DNA of 64,000 nt from Pagrus major (lineage: Eukaryota > Chordata > Actinopteri > Spariformes > Sparidae), in assembly GCF_040436345.1 (NCBI RefSeq), contig NC_133223.1, positions 24,926,410-24,990,409 on the forward strand. The letters are read 5' to 3'. The notes beneath the pieces are model-generated. The model saw only the letters and a program-made list of their open reading frames with translations. It did not search any database and was not told the origin of the DNA. Shown in pieces: positions 12,001 through 21,650 of this stretch. The first letter of the stretch is position 1. The number at the start of each line of letters is the position of its first letter. The position numbers and the translations under genes are program-made.

Positions 12001-14679
12001 TGCCAAACCCTCATTGACATTACTTAAACACTTTGCATCGCAAAGGTTTTAATTGAAAAGGTTTATTTTTCAGGTTCTGTGGAGATACACTGGAGTCGTA
12101 CCTGCAGATGCACCCAAGAATGTCAAACTTATGAAATGGCTACCTCAGAATGACCTCCTAGGTATGTTGAGGTGCTGCTATCGTGTCATAAATCTTACCA
12201 TTCAAGCTAATCAAACCTGTAATCCTGTAATAATGGCTGCCCTCCTGTGCTCCTCAGCCCATCCCAAGGCCAAAGTCTTCATCACTCACGGAGGGACCCA
12301 CGGCATCTACGAAGGTATCTGTAACGCTGTACCCATGTTGATGTTCCCACTGTTCGGGGACCAGGGGGACAACGTGCACCGCCTGGTGACCCGCGGCGTC
12401 GCAGAGAAACTCAGTATTTACGATGTGACGAGTGAAAAACTGGTGGCTGCACTGAAGAAAATCACCAATAACAAAAGGTAAGATGGAAATCATAAAACAC
12501 CCTGTAGATTGAAATGAAACATGCCCTATGGAGTTTCCCCATTGTTTACGTTCAGTGTTACTCACCAAAGCACACTGTGTGTATCCTTGAGCTCTAAGAA
12601 ATGTGAGAATGCATTTCCTTCCCCCCAAAAACGTTTACAAAGCTGACTTTTTAAGTATTTTAAATCCTATATTGTTGTTTTTGATCATCCTCATGTGTGT
12701 CACACAAAATAAACATTGTACTAAAATAAGCCTGTATATGCAGGTTTTTAAACGTGGGTTAACCTGCTAATAATTGGCGATTGATTCCTTTCCCATTGCT
12801 AAGAGGCATGTTTGCTGTTTTCTTTTTTTCTTTCTTGTGTGTCACGTTCACCATCACAAATGCACCGGACAAACAAGGAACAACAGGAAGCATCAGATCA
12901 AACTACACCCAGAAGATGTTACACAAAATCTATAACATTCTGAATTAGACACATCTTTTTTTTTTCTGGGCTGATGATGGAAGTTGCCTCTTTCTCATCT
13001 CTGTTGAGAGCTGCACATGTGCAGTACCAATCTAGCAGCTGACAAGGCTCTTATAGTGACACGGAAACCAGTGCAAGACAACGGGGATTACTTTTCTCAT
13101 ATCTTTTACTTCAGTCTGTCCATGACACTACTAGACTTCAGATTCACCAGAGGGAACCTTTAAGCTGGTGACTTTTAGAAAAACAAACAGAACTGATACA
13201 AACACAGAAAAAAAACAGTGATTTGTTATTTGTGTTATGTGACAAACTTTATACTCTAATCCCTTGCACACCCACTAGCATCTGGCTTTTGTCTTCAGTT
13301 GGAAAAGGTACAATCGGCATTCATTCCCATGCGAAATGACTCTGCAGTGAAGTTCCAGACATTGCCTTGTAAACAGTTCTTTACCCATCTCCTTTCAAGC
13401 AGCGGCCAAACATTGTTCAGATGCAACTGAGGTTGGAAGAGAGACTGAAGTAAAAGATTAAAGAAAAGTAAAAAAAAAGAATAATTAACTTGCTTCCATG
13501 CTGCTTTCATTGCTGCTCCCTGTTTTTTAGCATGTTTGTGATTTTGAACGTGAACCACCAGAAACAAAAACAGAAAGGCAAACTTGTCTCCCGGCAATGG
13601 TTCATGAATCAATAGCATATACACGCTAATACACAAGCAAAGGTACAGCTTTGTCTACTTGAGACTGTTTCTCTGTCAGCTCTCTGCACATACACACATT
13701 TTGTCTGCCTGATTAGGCCGCTTATCTGGACTATGTGGGTTTGTACATTCTGTAACTGATCAACATCTCATTCACCTCTGTGTTTGTTATTTGCACTCAT
13801 AAAGGTGCCCTGTAAAGCTCTGAACAAACTACAGTTATGTTTACATTCAGTGTTCATCCACCAAAACACACCGTCTGTATGCTAGAGGTCTTACAGATGT
13901 GTTGAGGGCTATTTTTTTTTTTTATTTGTTTGCTTGCTGGGAGTTATTTCTTCATTGCCATTGCTGGTGTGTTGCTGTATTTGTTGGTGCATAACCACAG
14001 ACTATTAATCCGCAGAATACCTTGAAATAGTGTACGTCCTCCTGCGTGTGCATGATTCAAACAAAACATGGATGTGTCAGTAAAAACATTGACCCATGGT
14101 GCTTCTAGTGGTCAAAAACTCCAGGGGTACCCTTTAAGAAATGGGAAATTTACACCTTTATCATTCTCATTAGTTCATGGCATTTGCTGACGTCATGTAA
14201 TTGGTGTAATTAGTGGGAGGTTTAATCAGCATGAAGAAGTGAAAAGCCAGGGGTGGTCTTTGTTTGTATGTCTGAGTCATTTTAGTGACTGATTTTATAT
14301 GTAGTCTGTGAGGATATACTGTACTGTAGGTCCTGTGGTGATCCAAACTGGAGATTAGAGGATCTAAATTTGTTTGTAAATTTTGTTTTTCCGTAGTTAC
14401 AAAGAGAAGATAGTGGAGCTGTCTCAGATACACCTGGACCGTCCTGTTGAGCCTTTGGACCTGGCTGTTTTCTGGACCGAGTTCATCATGAGACACAAAG
14501 GAGCCTCACATCTAAGGGTGGCTGCACACGATTTAAACTGGATTCAGTATTATTGCCTGGATGTCATCGGCTTTGTGGTCATCATTCTCCTGACTGTTGT
14601 GTGGTTGACACTCAAATGCTGCTTGTTCTGCACCCGCAAGTGTTTGAGAAAAGGGACTGCAAAGAAGAAGAAGGAGTAG
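9080..14679 (+). CDS. UDP-glucuronosyltransferase (UGT5-like), complete, five exons
   Basis: Exons are 9080-9940, 11658-11789, 12074-12161, 12258-12477 and 14397-14679, encoding 527 aa. Internal exons of 132, 88 and 220 nt match vertebrate UGT genes. The enzyme transfers glucuronic acid from UDP-glucuronate to lipophilic substrates in the ER lumen. Visible features are a hydrophobic signal peptide (about 1-26), the catalytic His38 in DGSHW, the partner Asp in LTDPFLPCG, and the sugar-nucleotide signature from [10 protein letters not shown] to [10 protein letters not shown] (about 367-395). A single membrane span follows near 490-510, with a basic tail ending KKKKE, a dilysine-type ER retrieval signal. 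The start is the ATG at 9080; an upstream in-frame TTG at 9059 is not a eukaryotic start. One large first exon plus four short exons fits the fish UGT5 class, but the paralogue cannot be fixed. A poly(A) signal lies at 14852. Confidence 0.93.
10065..10697. mobile_element. long foldback MITE in UGT intron 1
   Basis: Left arm 10065-10229 and right arm about 10529-10697 are imperfect inverted complements over roughly 165 bp. The left begins TAAAGGAATAGTTCAC and the right ends GTGAACTTTTCCTTTA. The arms would fold into a long hairpin around a 300-bp centre. The outer sequence is a very common fish MITE end. Shorter relatives are at 15214-15283 (one end only) and 61011-61277. No transposase is present. 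Confidence 0.85.
12490..13165. repeat. decayed relative of the 13801-14136 MITE in UGT intron 4
   Basis: TTTACGTTCAGTGTTACTCA followed by CCAAAGCACACTGTGTGTAT (12546-12586) aligns with 13840-13882 of the neighbouring element, and a right-end-like block lies near 13135-13163. The edges are approximate. Confidence 0.35.
13801..14136. mobile_element. MITE-like element in UGT intron 4
   Basis: The left end AAAGGTGCCCTGTAAAGCT and the complement of the right end (AAAGGGTACCCCTGGAGTT) form imperfect inverted repeats about 335 bp apart. There is no coding capacity. Confidence 0.45.
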
Positions 14680-14851
14680 TTTTTCTAATGCACCGCCATT
14701 AGGTTTATAAATTCTGTAATGAAATGAAACACTGCAATCGTGTGTGTGTGTGTCTGTGTATGTACAAAACATGTGTGTTTGTGAAATCTCTACCAAAGTG
14801 CCATTATTACATCGTCTTTAACACATGTTGAGTGATTGTATAAGTGACTGA

Positions 14852-14857
14852 AATAAA
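14852..14857 (+). terminator. poly(A) signal of the UGT gene
   Basis: AATAAA lies 173 bases after the UGT stop codon and is followed by a GT-rich stretch near 14880-14900. Confidence 0.7.
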
Positions 14858-15213
14858 ATCATTCATCTTGGATTCTACCTGCGTTCTGTTGAGTTTTATT
14901 AAATGTACCTGCACCTGTTGGAGTAACTTGTGATACTGTCTCTCTTGCATGGATTAGAAATATGGTTACTTTGGTATTCCTAGCGAAATTGCAAACACGG
15001 CATTTGACCTCTGGGTGGAGGCAGAACACAAGACAAAATTACACACAAACTGTATACTGTGTGATATCTTGTCTTCAAATCTTACTGGTTGTTTTGTGTG
15101 ACCTCATTTTGTTGAATGAAAAATCCAAAGACAGCCATGTAGTCTCAAAATTATTATCATTAATTTATTTTTCTTCAGGTGCCAGCGTAGTATGCACAAC
15201 TTGTTTTTCTCCT

Positions 15214-15283
15214 TTAAAGGATAAGATCACCCAAAAATTACAAGTCAGTCATTATCTGTTCACCCTCTTGCTGATGGAAAGTC
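15214..15283. repeat. single end of the foldback-type MITE
   Basis: TTAAAGGATAAGATCACCC and GTCAGTCATTATCTGTTCAC align with the left arm of the element at 10065. No matching right arm was found, so this is a solo end or truncated copy. Confidence 0.6.
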
Positions 15284-16986
15284 TTCAACTAACCGGAGGG
15301 GAGTTGCAGGCTTCAAACCCAGTGTGGGAGTGTCCTTACAGAATCGTTGGGGCCCCATGTGAGTCGCTGACTGAACCAACCAACAGGTGGGTTCAGGTGT
15401 GAATTGGTGTTAAGCTGTCTGGGGAGGTACTGCATTGTAGGTGGGTGATAAGTAGTGTCAAAGGCCACCTCCTCTGTTCAAAGACGGTCGTTCCAGTTTG
15501 ATGTAGATGGATTCGTTTATGCCTCTTAACCTTTAATGTGACATCTACAAACTGCAGAGTCTGTTCATAGGTTTTCTTGATGAAACAGTGAAACCTTGAA
15601 ATCCTCGCACTATAATTGTTACACGGTACACACACTGCTGATATTCTTTATTATTGTGGAGAATGCACAGTAAAAGAGGAGATAAAAAAATGAATAGGTC
15701 ATCCAAAGTGCAGCAGTTGCCTCAGTTTGAAAATTGTTCCCCTCTTACTAACTACTGAAGTCATCTCACTTGTATGTTTTACAGTCTGTGGTTACCCACA
15801 CGACAGTAGCTGCAGCCTTTGCTGTGCTGATGCCCACTCTGCCTTTCTTGCACTGGTTGGGGTCATGCTCGTGGAAACCCCATATTGTAGCTCAAACAGT
15901 ACTGGCATGTCTTCCTGTTGAAATGTAAACTTCCGCAAAGAATTTGTATTGCACAAACAGCACATGTGGCCACTGAAATGATGGTAGGATTAAGAATTGC
16001 TAAACGGGAACCTAGATTTCTTACCTGTTTCAGTCGGCCTTTCACTTAAATCTTTCCTTTTCATCATCTCAATTAGCTACATTTAACAATACTGCCATAC
16101 GTGCTTGAAATCAAAAGATGAATTCCAACTCGTCTACTCAAAATAACTGACTGCCGAAGATCCCGGCCTTATCTCATCAACGGTTCAGTTGCAGATCCAC
16201 CTGAGCCGTTCATGTTTCTGGAAAATGTTGTGACCAGCAGCCTCAAATGACATTAGGGTAATTTAATATTGCCATCTGCCCTATCAAGATGGCCCGACAA
16301 AATGTCTTTCTGTTGCACCTGAGAGAGTGCAATATTTCATAACCATCCTGCAACAACATTACATAATATTTCCACACATCAAAGCCTGCTTCCGCTCCAC
16401 CTATTCAAAAGGACTTGTGGGAATGCTTTAGCTGCAAAAACCGCAAGATGTCCGGGTAAACAAAAAGGTTGGGACTGGCATCGACCCTGTCTAAATAGAC
16501 AATCATGTGTGTCCAGATCACGTTTATATTGAACACTTACAACCAGAACTTAGATAACCTAAAAAATACACAGTCCACAAACTGTCACATATCTGTTCAT
16601 AACCCTACATTAGCACAACTCCCTCCTTTGCAACCATAGTAATGTGCCGTGCTGCTGGACATCACATGCATTGTGAATGTTGCCTCCACCTGTAAATTAT
16701 TGTGTGCTATTGCTCTGTCTGACTGCAAGTGTGGGCCAAACAGCCCCTCCCTCAGAGTGCAATAACTTTGGAGTTACTCGTATTGAAGGAAAATGAAGGA
16801 CTGCATGGAAACTACATAACTGAGAACATTTTCCAAGTACTGACTACTGAAGATGAGCAGTAATTCAATTAAATGTATTTAAAATACACATTTATTTTCT
16901 TCTGAGGGTTTGGTAATAAGATTTTGTCTGGCAGAATAAAAATAAGATGTAATTTGCAACACAATCATCTAAGAACTCGTATTTGC

Positions 16987-17162
16987 CTCAATCTGAACCT
17001 CAAAGATATCCTGATTGGCCATGTTTCTAGCACACCTGCCCACAAAGTTTCTGTTGTGCGAGGTGCAAGGCTGACCACAAAAGATGGTTGGGGGGAACAC
17101 CGCCAGCATGACTGTTCAGCACGCACTCCTCAATCTGAACCTCAAAGATATCCTGATTGGCC
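16987..17162. repeat. 34-bp perfect direct repeat pair
   Basis: The same 34 bases, beginning CTCAATCTGAACCTCAAAGA, occur at 16987-17020 and 17129-17162. They flank the block that resembles the granzyme leader. A further shared 14-mer, TGTTTCTAGCACAC, follows the first copy directly and the second copy after 38 bases. Confidence 0.9.
17037..17121 (+). pseudogene. fragment resembling the granzyme 5' leader (third partial copy)
   Basis: About 85 bases starting GCCCACAAAGTTTCTGTTGT align closely with 18617-18701 and its counterpart 21547-21631, the DNA just upstream of the start codons of the two granzyme genes. No granzyme exon follows here. It may be the remains of an older duplicate, or all three could be copies of a dispersed repeat captured in the granzyme leaders. 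Confidence 0.55.
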
Positions 17163-17819
17163 CGTTCAAATCTATGATGTGGGAAATGAACAGATCTCAT
17201 TGTTTCTAGCACACTTAAAAGCATTGGGTTAATTATCCCAGAGTGGGGTCAACACAGCACAGACACAATACTGAGTTAACTTGCCCCAATACTAATTGGG
17301 TTTTTTACAAAATTGCTGGGCTACTGGACTGAAACATCCCTTCAGTTGGATGTTTTTTTTTCTCATTTGTATTAGTAAAATGAACCCTGTCCCCCCCTGA
17401 ACCCTGTCAGGTGGACTGTTTTTTATGCCCTGCCATTGTACTGACTGGTAACAGAGATGACTACACAGACAACTGGGAATTTAAATCTTCATTTATGTGA
17501 TCACAGCCATCACGATAAACTTCAATATGTTACAGTACCTGATGTGAGGTAAGTAGGCTGTATGAGCTGGGCTGCTAATGTTCTGTCATACATGTGTTTT
17601 GGCCACAAAATCCCTGTAGCTCCATCTAGTGGTCAGTAGACACAGTGGGCATATGGCATATAAGGCCTAGAGCTCACTTGTAATGTTTTTTTTTCTTTTG
17701 TTTGAGATATTTAATGAAAACTCAAGCCATGATAATTTATAAAAATCACTTTTCTGAATTGATAATCAGATATCATTCTTCCACATTTCCTGAATGTGTA
17801 GCCAAGTATATCATAACCC

Positions 17820-17857
17820 TCCCACATAACCTAATTTCCCCTCTGGGATTAATAAAG

Positions 17858-17948
<91 letters not shown>
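17820..17948 (+). repeat. LINE-like 3' tail with long (TCTA)n array
   Basis: AATTTCCCCTCTGGGATTAA followed by TAAAGC is the usual end of a fish retroelement 3' tail. It runs into more than twenty perfect TCTA units at about 17859-17948. The open frame through the array (repeated YLSI) is an artefact. Confidence 0.85.
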
Positions 17949-18720
17949 ATACATTACAGACCATTTCTTAGTTTATCAGGTTAAGTTTATGGCAGCAAAA
18001 CAATTTTGCTTGTTTCCACCCTCTCTTAATACTAAATTTAAAAACTGTACTCAAACTTTTATAGTCTGTCTTTTGGAAAACCACGTAGAGTAATTCTAGA
18101 CAGGAAAAAACAGCACTATGAGCGGTGTATGTACGTGTAGGTCAATGTTTGAGGTGTGAACACCTTTGCTCACATTGTGGTTAATGTGGCCTTTTCACAG
18201 TTTTTCATTTTCCTTTAACCCGAACTCTCTTTGTTGAGAGTAGCTGTAGCCTATGATGAAAAAATATATATTTTTGATTATCTAAAGTAAATATGGACCT
18301 TTTTGATACTTTTTTGATAGATTGCACAAGTAGACATGACATAAATCTAGAACTTTAAAAATTTACATAGATTTCTATTTTTTTTCTGAAAAGTTGATTT
18401 TAGCTGTTAAACATGAAACTAAATTCCCACATGTAGAGGCACACAGAAACAGACAGTGTATGATTCAGTGGAGTGCTTCTCGTTTAGATTATTGCTGATT
18501 GTATGTGCCCCAACTCAAGTGACAAGTTGACAGTTCTGTATGGTTTTACAGGAGGCTCTTGCTCATGCTGCGAGGTGTGATCTCATGTCTGCTTTGCAAG
18601 AATGATTTTGACACCAGCCCACAAAGTTTCCGTTGTGCAAGGTGGAAGGCTGACTACAAAAGGTGGTCGGGGGCAGCACTGCCAGCCAGACTGTTGAGCA
18701 TTTACTTCTATCCGACGACC

Positions 18721-20361
18721 ATGATCCACGTGTACTGCATAATACTAATCTTTCAGCTGCTCTCTCCTACTGGTAAGATGGAAATGACTATAAACTATAA
18801 ATGATTTTTAGGATTTTGTATTTTGTATTCTGCATTTAATGTACCTTCTCTCATCATGTAAGGTGCTTCTGAGAGTGGCATCGTGAATGGCAGAGTTGCA
18901 AAGCCTCATTCCAGACCCTACATGGCATCACTCCAGTTTGATAGAAACCACTCATGTGGAGGGATACTTGTTCGGGAGGACTTTGTCCTGACTGCTGCAC
19001 ACTGCGAACAGTGAGTTCAAGAAGAGAGATTTTTACACACAATCAGTCACAATCAGTTAAAAATCCTAATGGGCACTACTTCTTTAGTTTGTATTTAGTA
19101 AGATAATTATTGTATTCCCCATTACTGATTTGCAAATGATTCCTTACTTGCTTTTAATAGTTTAATGTCATATCAATCATATATCATGTTATAGTTTAGG
19201 AAAAAGAGATATTTTCATTTGTATTTCAAAGGCAGTGTAGCTATATTAGACTTATATTAGATCATTCATTTTTCCATTCCCTTTCAAAATGTTAAGTGCT
19301 AAGAATAATTGACAAGTAAATGTTTTTACATTGTTCATTGTTACATTTGTTCCCTTGTTTGTCAGAAAACCAAAAAAAATGACGGTGGTTCTTGGAGCAC
19401 ATGACATAAGCAAGAAAGAGAAAAGTCAACAACGGATCCAAGTGGCAGAGTACATTAAACATCCAAAATACGATGGAAAGTTTGACTATGACATCATGTT
19501 ACTGAAGGTAAATGAAACTATGTAGTGTTAAATTAATTTCTGTGTAGTTTGTATAATGTAGTTGATGCTATTATCTCAGTTTCAGTTTTTCGTGTCTTTT
19601 GTAGAGTTAAAGCTGCACAAAGTGATTTAACACATTTGCAGTGAAGCTGGTGAGGATGTGAGGTCCAAGTGCTTTAGCTAAAACCTCAATGTTGCTTTAA
19701 GAGGAAGTAAACACACATTGAATTATCCGACAGATACATTGTTAAAACAACAAAAGAAGCAAACTGCTGTGATTTCCAGTCCTTCTCTGCTCTTTTACAG
19801 TTGCAAAAGAACGCCACGCTCAATAAGTTTGTGAAAACTATTGGACTACCAAAGAAAAAAGGGAAAATCCCAGCCAACATTAAATGTGCCGTGGCTGGAT
19901 GGGGCAAAACTGGACAGGACGAGCCCGCCTCGGTTGTGCTGAAGGAGAACACAGAGAAGATGCAATTCCCCTTTGAGTGCAAACAGATATGGCAACAATA
20001 CTTTGATGAAGATCGCATGATATGCACCAAATTCACCAGAAAGGCAGGAGGGATATGCCAGGTAAACCTGAAACAAGTACATGTACCATTATATACAACT
20101 AAATACATCAATAATGCTTCAAACATGGAGAAAACTGTTTTCCTTTATTCATGCAAAACGGTAATCTCAATCTTTCTGTTGCCTTTTTCGTAGGGTGATT
20201 CCGGCGGACCACTCATCTGCAACAGCAAGCCTCAGGGTATAACAGCTTTCACCTTTAAAGATGATTGTAATGATCCCAAGTACCCCCATGTCTTCACTAA
20301 AGTCAATTCCTTTATCCCCTGGATTAAGGAAGTGATGAAGGGAAAGAGGAATGTTGCATGA
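18721..20361 (+). CDS. granzyme-like serine protease, copy 1
   Basis: Exons 18721-18772, 18863-19010, 19366-19507, 19801-20061 and 20194-20361 encode 256 aa. Five exons with a phase-1 junction after a short signal exon is the granzyme/mast-cell protease layout. The signal peptide covers about 1-18, and a short propeptide precedes the mature start [19 protein letters not shown] at residue 24. Catalytic residues are His64 (LTAAHC), Asp109 (YDIMLLK) and Ser204 (GDSGGP). The residue six before the serine (chymotrypsin position 189) is Gly, so trypsin-like Lys/Arg cleavage is not expected. Cysteines fit three disulfides. By family it is a secreted-granule protease of cytotoxic or mast-like leukocytes. 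AATAAA lies at 20716. Names such as mast cell protease 1A-like or duodenase-like could equally apply. Confidence 0.92.
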
Positions 20362-20715
20362 GCCACTCATTCATAGGCTAAGAATACTTCCCTTTCTTCA
20401 CTTACTTACTTAACATGGATTAGTAAAGCAAACATTTAGAGAGAATTTATGGTTTTTGTTTTGAAAAAGAGTTCATTAAGCTGGGTTTTGTGAATGTTCT
20501 GCATGTGGAAAGAAAAGCACAAAAGATTGTATCGGGGAATTTAAAACTTTAAATTTACAGCATTTCTTTTCACATTATCTCGCTAAAGCTCTTCATTTCT
20601 AAAATTCCTGTGCAACCATGTATATATTCATCCGCATAATACTACAATTCAGTGTTTTGCAGCACAAGTTTAAGTCTTCATATAATAGCAGGTAAAATAT
20701 TGGCTTTGATTTAAG

Positions 20716-20721
20716 AATAAA
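20716..20721 (+). terminator. poly(A) signal, granzyme copy 1
   Basis: AATAAA lies 355 bases past the stop codon, with an equivalent at 23671 in the second unit. Confidence 0.55.
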
Positions 20722-20853
20722 TGGCAGTGAGAAAAAAAAACAGTAGGCGGAGGGGCGGTGGAGCAGGTATAGAAAGTTTGATAGTGAGTGTGATGGTTTA
20801 CTCGTGGTGTACAAGCCCAAAAGCATTTACACTCAAACCACACACCACTGCTG

Positions 20854-20911
20854 TCAGTCATAGTGCAAACTTTTGAAGTTTGAAGTGTTTTCTGTCTGTG
20901 AAGCCCGTCAT
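20854..20911 (-). pseudogene. orphan duplicate of rabl3 last coding exon (frameshifted)
   Basis: Counterpart of the live exon at 23800-23856, carrying the same acceptor (CTCTGCAG). It has one extra base in the run TTCAAACTTC, where the live exon reads TTCAACTTC, and an Arg-to-His change just before it. The frame therefore leaves the RABL3 ending after TGFTDRKHF and stops early. It lies about 2.9 kb downstream of the true rabl3 end, in the same orientation, beyond granzyme copy 2. Confidence 0.9.
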
Positions 20912-21041
20912 CTGCAGAGAAAGTGAAAGAAATGTACTATTTTAAAAGAAACAGTTGACCTTAAACTCTTTTTACCAAAATTATTATGACGTTGTATTTG
21001 CTGATGTTATTTCTTTATGACTGAATTAAAGACTGGCTCAC

Positions 21042-21080
21042 CTGACTTGGATCTCTTGTGAAATATCTTTTCTCTATTAC
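21042..21080 (-). pseudogene. orphan duplicate of rabl3 exon 7 (intact)
   Basis: All 39 bases are identical to the live exon at 23987-24025 and encode [13 protein letters not shown]. Both splice signals are kept (CAACAG before, GTGAGC after). It is separated from the rest of rabl3 by granzyme copy 2. It could be spliced only if a rabl3 transcript read through the normal end. Confidence 0.92.
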
Positions 21081-21650
21081 CTGTTGTTAGGAGAGAGGTT
21101 GAGATTGGGAGGTTAAAGTTTTGTTAAATACAAAACACACATATGTACATTGAAAGAGGGAACTTTGTACTAAAAAAGACAGGTTAACAGGTTAAGAACT
21201 TAGTGCAAGTCAATGATACAAGAAGTTACATGATTTTCTTATAGTATGTCATAAAATACTGGTTATATTTTTAAATAATCATGTTAAAAAATCTTTGTCT
21301 TACATTTATTTAAAAAAATATATGCAGTATATATGCCTACCTGACATAGTGAAAGTTGCCATTTTGGACTGTCATATTCACAATGAAACTCAATTCAGTG
21401 GAGTGCTTCACATTTAGATTATTGCTGATTGTATGTGCCCCAACTCAAGTGACAAGTTGACAGTTTTGTATGGTTTTATAGGAGGGTCTCATTCATGCTG
21501 CGAGGTGTGATCTCATGTCTGGTTTCCAATAATGATTTTGACACCAGCCCACAAAGTTTCCGTTGTGCGAGGTGGAAGGCTGACTACAAAAGGTGGTCGG
21601 GGGCAGCACTGCCAGCCAGACTGTTGAGCATTTACTTCTATCCGACAACC

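Larger units (their letters stand above)
14880..18460. other. gene-free stretch between UGT and granzymes
   Basis: A frame of 146 codons at 14962-15402 has no recognisable domain and runs through a MITE end, so it is not taken as a gene. The stretch contains that MITE end (15214-15283), a fragment matching the granzyme 5' leader (17037-17121) and a LINE-like tail with a TCTA array (17820-17948). Confidence 0.6.
18463..21395. repeat. tandem segmental duplication, unit 1
   Basis: The unit matches 21393-24299 at a constant offset of 2930 bases through all granzyme exons. It carries a whole granzyme gene (+) and a stranded copy of the last two coding exons of rabl3 (-). Unit 1 has about 55 bases near 21310-21368 that unit 2 lacks. 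The join between units falls in ATT at 21393-21395, which belongs to both unit edges, suggesting a 3-bp microhomology breakpoint. Confidence 0.92.

Noticed and set aside
14962-15402. 146-codon plus-strand frame after the UGT gene
   Set aside because: Runs through a MITE end and has no recognisable domain or splice context.
18559-18720. Upstream ATG-led extension before granzyme copy 1 (and 21495-21650 before copy 2)
   Set aside because: Using it would bury the signal peptide about 54 residues inside the protein; the ATG at 18721 gives the normal granzyme layout. A similar block without protease exons occurs at 17037.
19686-20126. 146-codon minus-strand frame over granzyme exon 4 (a shorter relative over copy 2)
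   Set aside because: Shadow of the coding exon on the other strand; both copies have it because the sequence is duplicated.
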